Program-made: the position numbers and the translations under genes
Source of the DNA: Rubrivivax sp.
GTDB lineage: Bacteria; Pseudomonadota; Gammaproteobacteria; Burkholderiales; Burkholderiaceae_C
DNA: 64,000 nt
Assembly: GCA_027485165.1 (NCBI GenBank)
Contig: JAIXRN010000059.1
Location: 43,599-107,598 of the forward strand
Direction of reading: 5' to 3'
The notes under the pieces: generated by a model
Told to the model about the DNA's origin: nothing
The model's input: the letters and a program-made list of their open reading frames with translations, nothing else
The model's database searches: none
In this document: one piece after another, positions 19,327 through 27,971 of the stretch
How positions within the stretch are numbered: the first letter of the stretch is position 1
Layout of the letters: every line of letters begins with the position of its first letter

Positions 19327-19785
19327 GTGAAGATCAAGAGCGAGAAAGACTTCTGGTCGGGTCTGCTGTTCATCGCTGTCGGGGCGGCCTTTGCTGTTGG
19401 CGCGCTGGAATACAGCTTCGGCTCTTCTGCCCGGCCTGGCCCCGCGTACTTCCCCTTCGGCCTGGGCATCATCATGGCGGTGCTGGGCGGCATGGTGCTG
19501 TTCAAAGCGCTGACGCTGGAAGTTGAAGGCGGCGACCGCATCGGTTCGTGGGCCTGGCGCCCGCTGGTCGTCATCGTGGTTGCGGTGGCCCTGTTCGGCT
19601 GGGCACTGCCGCGTCTGGGCATGTTCATCTCGCTGCCCTTGCTCGTGTTCATCGCGTCGCTGGCGGGCGACGAATTCCGATGGAAGGAAGCTGTGGCCAA
19701 CGCGGCCATCCTGACGGCGCTGTGCTGGGTTGTGTTCGTCTACGGACTGAGCCTGACCATTCCCCTCATGCCCACCATCTTCTGA
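19327..19785 (+). CDS. tctB: Tripartite tricarboxylate transporter, small membrane subunit TctB
   Basis: 152 residues from a GTG with GAGGAG 8 bases upstream. Four hydrophobic segments are visible: an opening near FWSGLLFIAVGAAFAVGA, the conserved GPAYFPFGLGIIMAVLGG loop and helix, and two more helices towards the C-terminus. TctB is the poorly conserved partner of the large permease TctA in binding-protein-dependent carboxylate uptake. tctA follows after 10 bases. No TctC binding protein is adjacent. Confidence 0.9.
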   Translation: MKIKSEKDFWSGLLFIAVGAAFAVGALEYSFGSSARPGPAYFPFGLGIIMAVLGGMVLFKALTLEVEGGDRIGSWAWRPLVVIVVAVALFGWALPRLGMFISLPLLVFIASLAGDEFRWKEAVANAAILTALCWVVFVYGLSLTIPLMPTIF

Positions 19786-19795
19786 GGGGTCCGCT

Positions 19796-21310
19796 TTGGA
19801 ACTGCTCAACAACCTCGCGCTGGGTTTCGGCGTCGCCTTCACGCTGACCAACCTGGCCTATGCCTTCGGCGGCGCGCTGCTGGGTACCCTGATCGGCGTG
19901 CTGCCCGGCCTGGGGCCGGTGGCCACGATCGCGATGCTGCTGCCCAGCATCTACGCGCTGGACGCCACGCCTGCGCTGATCATGCTGGCCGGCATCTACT
20001 ACGGTGCGCAGTACGGTGGCAGCACCACGGCCATCCTCATCAATGTGCCGGGTGAGTCGAGCTCGGTCGTGACCGCCATCGACGGCTACCAGATGGCCCG
20101 AAGGGGCCGTGCAGGCGCTGCGTTGGCCGCAGCCGGGCTGGGCAGCTTCTTCGCCGGCTGTGTGGGCACGATCATCATTGCGGCTTTCGCGCCCGTGCTG
20201 ACAGAAGTCGCCTTCAAGTTCGGCCCAGCCGAATACTTCAGCCTGATGGTGCTGGGCCTGGTCGGGGCGGTGGTGCTGGCTTCGGGTTCGCTGGTGAAGG
20301 CGATCGCGATGATGATCTTCGGGCAGCTGCTGGGGCAGATAAATACCGACGTGATCTCGGGCGTGCCGCGCTTTTCGTTCGACATTCCTGAGCTCACCGA
20401 CGGCATCAACTTCGTCACCATCGCGATGGGTATCTTCGGCTTTGGCGAGATCATCGCCAACCTGGGGCAGCCCGCTGAAAAGCGCGAGGTCTTCACCAAG
20501 GACGTGAAGGGCCTGTGGCCCACGGCGAACGACTTCAAGCTGGCCTTCCCCGCGGTGCTGCGTGGCACCACGCTGGGGTCGATGCTGGGCATCCTGCCCG
20601 GCGGCGGCGCCCTGCTGGCGTCCTTCGCGGCCTACACGCTGGAAAAGAAGACCAAGATGAAGCCCGGCGAAGTGCCTTTCGGCCAGGGCAACATCCGGGG
20701 CGTGGCAGGGCCTGAAAGCGCCAACAACGCCGGCGCGCAGACCAGCTTCATCCCGATGCTCACCCTGGGCATCCCGCCCAACGCGGTGATGGCCCTGATG
20801 GTGGGCGCGATGACGATCAAGGGCATCCAGCCCGGCCCGCAGGTGATGACGAGCAACCCCGAACTGTTCTGGGGCCTGATCGCGTCGATGTGGGTGGGCA
20901 ACCTGATGCTGATCATCCTGAACCTGCCGCTCATCGGCATCTGGATCAAGCTGCTGACGGTGCCCTACCGCTTCCTGTTCCCGGCCATCATGACCTTCTG
21001 TTGCATCGGCCTTTACACGCTGAACAACAACAACTTCGAGGTCTACATGGGCGCCGGTTTCGCCATCGTGGGCTATATCTTCTACAAGCTGGGCTGCGAA
21101 CCCGCGCCGCTTCTGCTGGGCTTCATCCTGGGGCCGATGATGGAAGAAAACCTGCGCCGGGCCTTGCTGCTGTCGCGCGGCGACTGGGCGACCTTCGCCA
21201 CGCGCCCGCTGTCCGGTGCTCTGCTGCTGGCGGCGCTGCTGATGATCGTGGTGGTGCTGCTGCCAGCCATCCGCAACAAGCGCGAAGAGGCTTTCCAAGA
21301 CGCGGATTAA
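19796..21310 (+). CDS. tctA: Tripartite tricarboxylate transporter permease TctA
   Basis: 504 residues with a TTG start 10 bases after tctB and a GAGGGG ribosome site. It has about 11-12 hydrophobic helices and the two TctA signature regions: GVLPGLGPVATIAMLLP near the N-terminus, with YGGSTTAILINVPGE, and the related GILPGGGALLASFAAY in the second half. Family members import citrate or other carboxylates using a proton or sodium gradient. The missing periplasmic receptor means the substrate cannot be inferred; Burkholderiales usually encode many receptors elsewhere. Confidence 0.95.
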   Translation: MELLNNLALGFGVAFTLTNLAYAFGGALLGTLIGVLPGLGPVATIAMLLPSIYALDATPALIMLAGIYYGAQYGGSTTAILINVPGESSSVVTAIDGYQMARRGRAGAALAAAGLGSFFAGCVGTIIIAAFAPVLTEVAFKFGPAEYFSLMVLGLVGAVVLASGSLVKAIAMMIFGQLLGQINTDVISGVPRFSFDIPELTDGINFVTIAMGIFGFGEIIANLGQPAEKREVFTKDVKGLWPTANDFKLAFPAVLRGTTLGSMLGILPGGGALLASFAAYTLEKKTKMKPGEVPFGQGNIRGVAGPESANNAGAQTSFIPMLTLGIPPNAVMALMVGAMTIKGIQPGPQVMTSNPELFWGLIASMWVGNLMLIILNLPLIGIWIKLLTVPYRFLFPAIMTFCCIGLYTLNNNNFEVYMGAGFAIVGYIFYKLGCEPAPLLLGFILGPMMEENLRRALLLSRGDWATFATRPLSGALLLAALLMIVVVLLPAIRNKREEAFQDAD

Positions 21311-21317
21311 GCGCGGA

Positions 21318-22922
21318 TTGAAGCTGCCCGCAGCGCTGCTTCCCCTTCAGGGCCCCGTTTTCCGGGGCTTGTGGCTGGCCTGGTTGGCGGCCAACCTGAC
21401 GATGTGGATGAACGACGTCGCAGCCGCCTGGCTGATGACGACGCTCACCACTAGCCCGGTGATGGTGGCCCTGGTGCAGACGGCGTCCACGCTGCCCGTC
21501 TTCCTGCTGGGCCTGCCCAGCGGCGCGATGGCCGACATCGTCGACCGGCGCCGCTACTTCGCCGCCACGCAGCTTTGGGTGGCTGTGAACGCGCTGGTGC
21601 TGGCCGCGCTGTCGCTGGCCGGTGCGCTGACGGCGCCCATGCTGCTGCTGCTGACCTTCACCAACGGCATCGGCCTGGCCCTGCGCTGGCCGGTGTTCGC
21701 GGCCATCGTGCCCCAGGTGGTGCCGCGGGCGCAGATGCCGCAGGCACTGGCGCTGAACGGCATCGCCATGAACCTGTCGCGCGTGGTCGGGCCGGTGCTG
21801 GCCGGGGCGCTGATCACGGCCGTCAGCCCCGCAGCGGTGTTCGTGCTGAACGCGCTGCTGGCGGGCGTGGCCTTCGCGCTGGTGCTGCGCTGGAAGAGCG
21901 AGCCGCGCACCAGCACGCTGCCCGGCGAACGCTTCGTGGGCGCCATGCGCGTGGGCCTGAACTTCGCGCGCCAGTCACCGCGGCTGAAGGCTGTGCTGCT
22001 GCGGGTGTTCCTGTTCTTCCTGCAGTCCACAGCCCTCATGGCCCTGCTGCCGCTGGTGGCCGCGGGCCTGCACGGGGGCGGCGCCGGCACCTTCACCCTG
22101 ATGCTGTCCTGCCTGGGCGTGGGGGCCATCGTGGCCGCGCTGCGTTTTCCGAAGTGGCGCGAGCGCTTCGACCGCAACGCCTTCGTGCGCATCGGCACGG
22201 CGGTGCATGCCGTGGGTTCGTGCGTGATCGTGGCCGTGCCCGAACTGTGGGTGGCGCTGCCGCTGATGGTGTTGCTGGGCATGGCCTGGATATCGGTGGC
22301 CAATTCGCTGGCTGTGGCGGCCCAGATGGCCATGCCCGACTGGGTTCGTGCCCGCGGCATGTCGCTGTACCAGATGGCCCTGATGGGCGGCGCCGCTGCG
22401 GGCAGCCTGGTGTGGGGCCAGGTGGCCGACTGGGTGGGCGTGCGCGGCGCCGTGCTGGTCGCGGCGGCCTTTGGCGGCCTGGTGCTGCTGCTTACGCGCC
22501 GCTTCAGTGTGGAAGGGGGCGAAGAGCTGGACTTCAGCCCCGCCGCGCCGCGTGCCGCGCCCGAGCCGGCCTTCCCGATCGCGCCCGATGCAGGCCCGGT
22601 GATGGTGACGCTGGAATACCAGATCGACCCGGCGTGCGCTGAAGCCTTCAGCGCCGTGATGCAGCGCACGCGCCAGGCCCGGCTGCGGCAGGGCGCGCTG
22701 TCCTGGGGCTTGTTCCGCGATGTGTCGGTGCCCGGGCGCTATGTCGAATACTTCGTCGACGAGACCTGGGTCGAACACCGGCGCCGGCTGGAACGCTTCA
22801 CCGCGGCGGATGCCGAACTGCGCAGCCAGCGCATGGCCTTCCACCTGGGCGCCGAGCCGCCCGTGCTGCGGCGCTATGTGGGGGATGCCAGCGTACCGGC
22901 CGGGCTGAACGACCTGCCGTGA
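21318..22922 (+). CDS. MFS transporter (EntS-like) with C-terminal ABM-type extension
   Basis: 534 residues from a TTG 7 bases after tctA. Twelve hydrophobic helices cover about residues 15-400 with the MFS loop GAMADIVDRRRY. This resembles the EntS/MFS_3 exporter group. After the last helix there is a soluble region of about 110 residues (from VMVTLEYQIDPACAEAF, through SWGLFRDV and YVEYFVDETW) that looks like a small antibiotic-biosynthesis-monooxygenase/dimeric ferredoxin-like domain. That fusion is known in this subfamily. Substrate unknown. A later ATG near residue 31 would cut into helix 1, so the TTG is preferred. Confidence 0.85.
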   Translation: MKLPAALLPLQGPVFRGLWLAWLAANLTMWMNDVAAAWLMTTLTTSPVMVALVQTASTLPVFLLGLPSGAMADIVDRRRYFAATQLWVAVNALVLAALSLAGALTAPMLLLLTFTNGIGLALRWPVFAAIVPQVVPRAQMPQALALNGIAMNLSRVVGPVLAGALITAVSPAAVFVLNALLAGVAFALVLRWKSEPRTSTLPGERFVGAMRVGLNFARQSPRLKAVLLRVFLFFLQSTALMALLPLVAAGLHGGGAGTFTLMLSCLGVGAIVAALRFPKWRERFDRNAFVRIGTAVHAVGSCVIVAVPELWVALPLMVLLGMAWISVANSLAVAAQMAMPDWVRARGMSLYQMALMGGAAAGSLVWGQVADWVGVRGAVLVAAAFGGLVLLLTRRFSVEGGEELDFSPAAPRAAPEPAFPIAPDAGPVMVTLEYQIDPACAEAFSAVMQRTRQARLRQGALSWGLFRDVSVPGRYVEYFVDETWVEHRRRLERFTAADAELRSQRMAFHLGAEPPVLRRYVGDASVPAGLNDLP

Positions 22923-23032
22923 AGGGCCGCGCTGGCCCATGGTCGGGCGGCACGGAAAGCGGCATCGGCGTGCAAGCTTGGTCTTCGAAAGCGGCCTGCA
23001 AAATCGGCGCATCGCAAGCAGGAGTTGTAAAC

Positions 23033-23821
23033 ATGAATTTGGGAATTTCGGGCCGCTGGGCCCTGGTGTGCGCCGCCAGCAAAGGCCTGGGCAAGGGCTG
23101 CGCCGCGGCGTTGGTGCAGGAAGGCGTGCACGTCGTCATCACCGCGCGCGGCGACGCTGCGCTGCAGGCCACCGCCGCTGAACTGCGGGCGCTGAACCCT
23201 GCCGTGCAGGTGCTGGCCGTGGCTGGCGACATCACCACCGCCGAAGGCCGCGCCGCGGCCCTGGCCGCCTGCCCGCAAGTGGACATCCTGGTGAACAACG
23301 CTGGCGGCCCGCCGCCTGGCGACTTCCGCGACTGGGACCGTGACACCTGGCTGAAGGCGCTGGACGCCAACATGCTGACGCCGATCGCACTGATGCAGGC
23401 CGTCATCGACCCGATGGCCACGCGCGGCTTCGGCCGCATCGTGAACATCACCTCGGCGGCGGTGAAGGCACCCATCGATGTCCTGGGCCTGAGCAATGGC
23501 GCACGTTCAGGCCTGACGGGTTTCGTCGCCGGCGTGGCACGGCAGCCGCGCGTGGCCAACGCCAACGTCACGATCAACAACCTGCTGCCCGGGCCCTTCG
23601 ACACCGACCGACTGCGCGCCACGGCCGCGGGTGCTGCCGCCAAGGCCGGCAAGAGCATTGACGAAGTGCTGGCCCAGCGCCGCCAGGCCAACCCCAGCGG
23701 GCGCTTCGGCACGGCGCAGGAATTCGGCGCCTACTGCGCCTTCCTGTGCAGCGTGCATGCGGGCTACATCACCGGGCAGAACCTGCTGCTGGACGGCGGC
23801 GCCTACCCAGGTACCTTCTGA
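23033..23821 (+). CDS. Atypical short-chain dehydrogenase/reductase (BKR-like)
   Basis: 262 residues from an ATG with AGGAG 8 bases upstream. The Rossmann start WALVCAASKGLGKG replaces the usual TGxxxGxG, NNAGG is present, and NITSAAV supplies the catalytic Ser. At the place of YxxxK the sequence is LSNGARSGLTG, so both Tyr and Lys appear absent. This matches a subgroup of beta-ketoacyl-reductase-like SDRs that lack the full tetrad. The C-terminus GQNLLLDGGAYPGT is typical. Function is uncertain. The 3' end overlaps the convergent EamA gene by 19 bases. Confidence 0.85.
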   Translation: MNLGISGRWALVCAASKGLGKGCAAALVQEGVHVVITARGDAALQATAAELRALNPAVQVLAVAGDITTAEGRAAALAACPQVDILVNNAGGPPPGDFRDWDRDTWLKALDANMLTPIALMQAVIDPMATRGFGRIVNITSAAVKAPIDVLGLSNGARSGLTGFVAGVARQPRVANANVTINNLLPGPFDTDRLRATAAGAAAKAGKSIDEVLAQRRQANPSGRFGTAQEFGAYCAFLCSVHAGYITGQNLLLDGGAYPGTF

Positions 23822-24765
23822 ACCGGCGCCGGGCTGGCGCGGCGCGTGGACACCACGATGCCGCCGGCGATCAGCAAGAAGGCCAGGGCGTGATAGGCCT
23901 GCGGCGGTTCGCCCAGCACCAGGGCTGACAGCACAGCCGCGAACAGCGGCGTCAGGTTGTTGAAGAAGCCTGCCAACGCCGGCCCGCCTGCGGCCACGCC
24001 CAGGCCCCAGCAGCGGTAGGCGATGATGGACGCGCCCACCGACACGTATAGCAGCGCCGCCAGCACCCCGGGGCTCCAGCGGATGGCCGGCACGCCCCAG
24101 GCCTGTTCGGCGGCGCTGAAGCTGCCGGCGGCCAGCAGCCCGAACAGCGCCTGCACCAGCAGGAAGCCGGCCCAGTCCCAGCATGGGCGCTGGTCGCCGC
24201 GCATGCTGGCCGGCGGCCGGGCCAGCAGCCAGCTGTAAAAGGCCCAGCCGATGATGGCCAGCAGCATCAGCAGGTCGCCCTGCACGAACTGCACGCGCAC
24301 CAGGCTGGCCCAGCTGCCGCGGCCGATCACCAGCAGAACGCCCACCAGGCCCAGCGCGGCTCCGAGCAGCTGCCGCTTCTGCGGCCGTTCGCCGAAGAAC
24401 AGCGCGCCCACCGCCAGCATCCACACCGGCAGGCTGGCGCCGACCAGGGTGACGTTGATGGGCGTGGACGTGACCACGGCGGCGTACTGCAGGGCATTGA
24501 AGAAGCCCACGCCCAGCAGACCGATGGCCAGCAGGTAGGGCCAGCGCGCCTGCACCTGGCGCAGCGTCTGTGGCCAGGGGCGCAGGCTGCGCCAGGCGAT
24601 GGCCAGCAGGAACAGCGCCGTCAGCGCCCAGCGCAGGAAGTTCAGCGTCAGCGGCGGCACCTGGCCCACCATCAGGCGGCCGACCACGGCATTGCCGGCC
24701 CACATCAACGGCGGGATGCTCAGCAGCAGCGCCACGCGCAGGTTCAAGGTTTCGGCGGGTTTCAC
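23803..24765 (-). CDS. EamA/DMT-family permease
   Basis: 320 residues with about 10 hydrophobic helices in two EamA repeats; the first repeat contains MWAGNAVVGR and FLRW, and the second ends with LFAAVLSALVLGE. DMT permeases export or exchange amino acids, nucleosides or similar metabolites; the substrate cannot be read from sequence. Its 3' end overlaps the convergent SDR gene by 19 bases. The zinc-ribbon gene upstream on the same strand is 44 bases away. Confidence 0.92.
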   Translation of the reverse strand: MKPAETLNLRVALLLSIPPLMWAGNAVVGRLMVGQVPPLTLNFLRWALTALFLLAIAWRSLRPWPQTLRQVQARWPYLLAIGLLGVGFFNALQYAAVVTSTPINVTLVGASLPVWMLAVGALFFGERPQKRQLLGAALGLVGVLLVIGRGSWASLVRVQFVQGDLLMLLAIIGWAFYSWLLARPPASMRGDQRPCWDWAGFLLVQALFGLLAAGSFSAAEQAWGVPAIRWSPGVLAALLYVSVGASIIAYRCWGLGVAAGGPALAGFFNNLTPLFAAVLSALVLGEPPQAYHALAFLLIAGGIVVSTRRASPAPVQKVPG

Positions 24766-24809
24766 GTGGCGGGTGGGCAGGGGCGAAAGACGCTCAGGCC
24801 GTCAGGCCT

Positions 24810-25118
24810 TCAGGCCTGCGGCATATCGGCGCCGCAGTTCCAGCATTGCTCGAACGGGCCTTCGACGATCTCGTGGCAGCGTGCGCAGGCCCAGACGCGG
24901 TGCGGCAGGCGGCGCCAGCTGTCCAGCAGGGCACGCGCGCGTTCGCAGTCGCTGGCGTCGTGCACCCAGACTTCGGGCAAGGCCTGGTCGGGCGGAATCT
25001 GCCCCGCGATGCCGCTGGCGAAGGCGCGCTGCACGCTGCTGGCAATGCCGGCGCCGGTCAGTTGGTCGGCCCACAGGGTGGCCAGGGCCAGGTTGGGTGC
25101 TTGAAGCAGTTTCTTCAT
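24810..25118 (-). CDS. DUF2007-type protein with C-terminal zinc ribbon
   Basis: 102 residues from the ATG at 25118, preferred because MKKLLQAPNLALATLWADQL is the family-like start. The N-terminal part resembles DUF2007 'signal transducing' proteins (LLQAPN, SVQRAF, VWVHDASD). The C-terminus has two cysteine pairs, CARC and CWNC, 18 residues apart, which should bind zinc. Function is not known. It is divergent from the quinone oxidoreductase gene and upstream of the EamA gene. Confidence 0.75.
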   Translation of the reverse strand: MKKLLQAPNLALATLWADQLTGAGIASSVQRAFASGIAGQIPPDQALPEVWVHDASDCERARALLDSWRRLPHRVWACARCHEIVEGPFEQCWNCGADMPQA

Positions 25119-25239
25119 GTTGTCATGCCACAGTCGCTGATGGTGCCATGCAGCGCGCGGTGACATCGCTTACGCTCACGCAAGCCTTGTGCAGCACGAA
25201 AACAAGGCGTCGCAGAACCCCCGTTTCCAGGAGAACAGC

Positions 25240-26223
25240 ATGCCCCTTGCCATCCAGATCAAGGCCTTCGGCGGCCCGGAAGAACTGCAGCTGGCCGAGG
25301 TCGAAGTCGGCGAACCCGGCCCCGGTGAAGTGCGGCTGCGTCACCACGCCAGCGGCCTGAACTACATCGACGTTTACCAGCGTACCGGCCTGTACCCCAA
25401 TGCCCTGCCGCTGACACTGGGCATGGAAGGCGCGGGCGTGATTGAAGCCGTGGGCACGGGCGTGCTGCACCTGGCGGTGGGCGACCGCGCAGCGTACGCC
25501 GCCAACCCGCCGGGCAGTTACAGCGAAGTGCGCGTGATGCCGGCGAAGAACGTGGTGCGCCTGCCCGACGCCATCGACTTCGACACCGCCGCGGCCATGA
25601 TGCTGAAGGGCCTGACCGCGCAGTACCTGCTGAAAAAGACGCTGCCCGTGGAAGGCCTGGAGCAGGGTGACTTCGTGCTGTTCCACGCGGCGGCGGGCGG
25701 TGTGGGCCTGATCGCCTGCCAGTGGGCGCGCGCGCTGGGGCTGCAGCTCATCGGCACCGCTGGCAGCGCCGCCAAGTGCCAGCTGGCGCTGGACCACGGC
25801 GCCGTGCACGCCATCGACTACAGCCGCCAGGACTTCGTGGCCGAGGTCAAGCGCATCACCGGCGGCCGCGGCGTGAAGGTGGTGTACGACTCGGTCGGCA
25901 AGGACACTTTCGACAAAAGCCTGGAATGCCTGCGCCCCTTCGGCCTGATGGCCAGCTTCGGTAACGCTTCGGGCCCGGTGCCGCCGTTTGCACCCGGGGC
26001 GCTTGGCCCCAAGGGGTCGCTGTACCTGACGCGGCAGACCCTGTTCACCCACATCGCCACGCGCGAAGCCACGCAGGCCATGGCCGACGACCTGTTTGCC
26101 ATGGTCGGCAGCGGCGAAGTCAAGATCCGCATCGACCAGCGCTACCCGCTGGCCCAGGCCGCACAGGCGCACCGCGACCTGGAAGGCCGCAAGACCACGG
26201 GGTCGACCGTGCTGGAGATCTAA
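25240..26223 (+). CDS. NADPH:quinone oxidoreductase (zeta-crystallin type)
   Basis: 327 residues from an ATG with AGGAG 6-10 bases upstream. MDR fold without catalytic zinc: GLNYIDVYQRTGLYP near the front, the nucleotide loop AAAGGVGLIACQ, and the quinone oxidoreductase segment VVYDSVGKDTFDKSL. Family enzymes reduce quinones with NADPH, giving semiquinones, and act in redox defence. Length equals the E. coli QorA size. A strong terminator follows the gene. Confidence 0.93.
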   Translation: MPLAIQIKAFGGPEELQLAEVEVGEPGPGEVRLRHHASGLNYIDVYQRTGLYPNALPLTLGMEGAGVIEAVGTGVLHLAVGDRAAYAANPPGSYSEVRVMPAKNVVRLPDAIDFDTAAAMMLKGLTAQYLLKKTLPVEGLEQGDFVLFHAAAGGVGLIACQWARALGLQLIGTAGSAAKCQLALDHGAVHAIDYSRQDFVAEVKRITGGRGVKVVYDSVGKDTFDKSLECLRPFGLMASFGNASGPVPPFAPGALGPKGSLYLTRQTLFTHIATREATQAMADDLFAMVGSGEVKIRIDQRYPLAQAAQAHRDLEGRKTTGSTVLEI

Positions 26224-26296
26224 CACGGCGCTGGCCGCTGGTCGCTTGTTGCGGCCGGCCACCCCAGCCGCGTGAGCTGATGCGACCGCTGAAATG

Positions 26297-26326
26297 ACGA
26301 AGGCCCCTGGTGACAGGGGCCTTCGT
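26297..26326 (+). terminator. Strong hairpin after the quinone oxidoreductase gene
   Basis: Two perfect 13-base arms (ACGAAGGCCCCTG and its complement) with a four-base GTGA loop. No long T-run follows, but the position between convergent genes suggests a bidirectional terminator. Confidence 0.75.
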
Positions 26327-26352
26327 GCCTTCAGCTCAATCGCCGCTGCGCT

Positions 26353-27141
26353 TTACTGGCTGAACTTGTAATCGGTCTTCGCTTTGGTGCGCAGTTCGTC
26401 CTGGTAGCGCTGCAAGCTGACCTGTTCGATGCGCTGCTTGATCTGCGCCTTCACTTCGTCAAAGGCCGGGAAGCTGGCTTCGCGCGTGTCGTCCAGGCGG
26501 ATGATGTGCCAGCCGAACTGGGTCTTCACCGGGGCTTCGGTCATCTGGCCCTTCTGCAGCTTGGCCATCGCCTGGCCGAATTCGGGCACGTAGCTTTCGG
26601 GCTTGGCGAAGTCCAGGTCGCCGCCGTTGGCACCCGACCCCGGGTCCTTCGAATTGGCCTTGGCCAGGTCTTCGAACTTGGCGCCATTCTTCAGCTGGGC
26701 CAGCAGGGCCTTGGCCTCGTCTTCCTTCTCGACCAGGATGTGGCGGGCACGGTATTCGGTGCCGGCCGACTGGGCCTTGAACTTGTCGTACTCGACCTTG
26801 GCCGCATCGTCGGTGACGGGGTTCTTCTTGCGCCAGTCTTCGAACAGCTCGCGGATCAGGATGCTCTGGCGCGCCAGTTCCATCTGGGCCCGGAATTCCG
26901 CCGTGGCGCCGATGCCGCGCTTTTCAGCTTCCTGCGAGAAGATTTCGCGGATCACCACCTGGTCGCGGGCCTGGCCCTGCATCTCGGGGCTCACCGCCTG
27001 GCCGGCGCGTTGCGCCTGCTGCAGCAGCAGGTCCACGCGGGCTTTGGGCACGGCCTTGCCGTTGACGGTGGCGATGTTCTGGGCCATCACCGCCATGGGC
27101 AGCAGGGCCACGGCAAGCACGGCAAGGGTCTTGGATTTCAT
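26353..27141 (-). CDS. Periplasmic parvulin-type peptidyl-prolyl isomerase
   Basis: 262 residues. A signal peptide (MKSKTLAVLAVALLPMAVMA, cleavage likely after AQN region) precedes a SurA-N-like helical part and one parvulin (PpiC) domain: YRARHILVEKEDEAKALL, FEDLAKANSKDPGS, NGGDLDF and FGWHIIRLDD. Such proteins catalyse prolyl cis-trans isomerisation and help fold outer membrane or periplasmic proteins. Single-domain size resembles Bordetella Par27. bolA lies 81 bases upstream on the same strand, so it may be part of the selO-msrB-bolA run. Confidence 0.93.
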   Translation of the reverse strand: MKSKTLAVLAVALLPMAVMAQNIATVNGKAVPKARVDLLLQQAQRAGQAVSPEMQGQARDQVVIREIFSQEAEKRGIGATAEFRAQMELARQSILIRELFEDWRKKNPVTDDAAKVEYDKFKAQSAGTEYRARHILVEKEDEAKALLAQLKNGAKFEDLAKANSKDPGSGANGGDLDFAKPESYVPEFGQAMAKLQKGQMTEAPVKTQFGWHIIRLDDTREASFPAFDEVKAQIKQRIEQVSLQRYQDELRTKAKTDYKFSQ

Positions 27142-27222
27142 GAACGGCGGTTGTGTGAAGAGCGCCCAGTGCGGGCAACGCGGCGGTGGATGGCCGCGGG
27201 TGGGAAAGGTTCAATGCGGCGG

Positions 27223-27501
27223 TCAGGCTTCGTCTGGGCTGCGGGTGTCCAGCGCCAGCGCGTGTACACCCAGGGCCTGCAAAGAACCTAAGGAACTATA
27301 CACAAGGCGATGTCGGGCCACGCGTGACAAACCGGTGAAGCGCGCACTGCGCAGCCTGACCGTGAAGTGCCCGCCTTCGCGTGCGCCGGCATGGCCAGCG
27401 TGCAGGTGGCTGTCGTCTTCCACCGCCAGTTCGGTCGGCGCCAGCGCCGCCTGCAGCCGGGCGGCGATCTCGCGGGCCACCGGCCCAGCGGTGCTGTTCA
27501 T
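27223..27501 (-). CDS. bolA: BolA-family protein
   Basis: 92 residues from an ATG that overlaps the msrB stop (ATGA). The BolA fold is indicated by [18 protein letters not shown] split here as [15 protein letters not shown], then [13 protein letters not shown] and [10 protein letters not shown]. The invariant histidine follows in GVHALAL. BolA proteins pair with monothiol glutaredoxins to carry or sense Fe-S clusters and some bind DNA. Coupling to msrB and selO suggests a joint redox-stress role. Confidence 0.93.
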   Translation of the reverse strand: MNSTAGPVAREIAARLQAALAPTELAVEDDSHLHAGHAGAREGGHFTVRLRSARFTGLSRVARHRLVYSSLGSLQALGVHALALDTRSPDEA

Positions 27502-27971
27502 GGCTTCGGTTCCTGGCCGCCTTCTGGCTTGAAGGCGATGGCGGCTGAATTGATGCAGAAACGTTCGCCGGTGGGTTCCGGGCCGTCTTCGAAGACATGG
27601 CCCAGGTGCGTGCCGCAGCGGTTGCAGCGCACTTCCACGCGCACCATGCCGTGCGATTCGTCGCGTACGCGTTCCACCACTTCGCTGTTCACGGGTTCCC
27701 AGTAGCTGGGCCAGCCGCAACCGGCGTCGAACTTGGTGCGTGATTCGAACAGCGGTGTGCCGCAGCCCACGCACAAGTACTGGCCCTGGTCGAAGTGGTC
27801 CCAGTACTGGCCGGTAAAGGCGCGTTCGGTGGCGGCCTGGCGGGCGACCTGGTATTGCATCGGGTCCAGGCTGGCGCGCCATTCGGCTTCGGTCTTGCGC
27901 ACCGGGTAGCGCGGGTCGTCGTGCGGGTGTGGGTGTGAATGCGTGTGCGGGGGGGTCTTGGGTGTTCTCAT
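27498..27971 (-). CDS. msrB: Peptide-methionine (R)-S-oxide reductase MsrB
   Basis: 157 residues. Two zinc-binding pairs (CVGC and CNRC), the GCGWPSYW segment and the catalytic RFCIN are all present, as is the [10 protein letters not shown] motif. The enzyme reduces R-methionine sulfoxide in proteins with thioredoxin. The N-terminal 20 residues are His/Pro-rich and look like an unstructured extension; no signal peptide is evident, so it should be cytosolic. The gene overlaps selO upstream and bolA downstream by 4 bases each. Confidence 0.97.
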   Translation of the reverse strand: MRTPKTPPHTHSHPHPHDDPRYPVRKTEAEWRASLDPMQYQVARQAATERAFTGQYWDHFDQGQYLCVGCGTPLFESRTKFDAGCGWPSYWEPVNSEVVERVRDESHGMVRVEVRCNRCGTHLGHVFEDGPEPTGERFCINSAAIAFKPEGGQEPKP

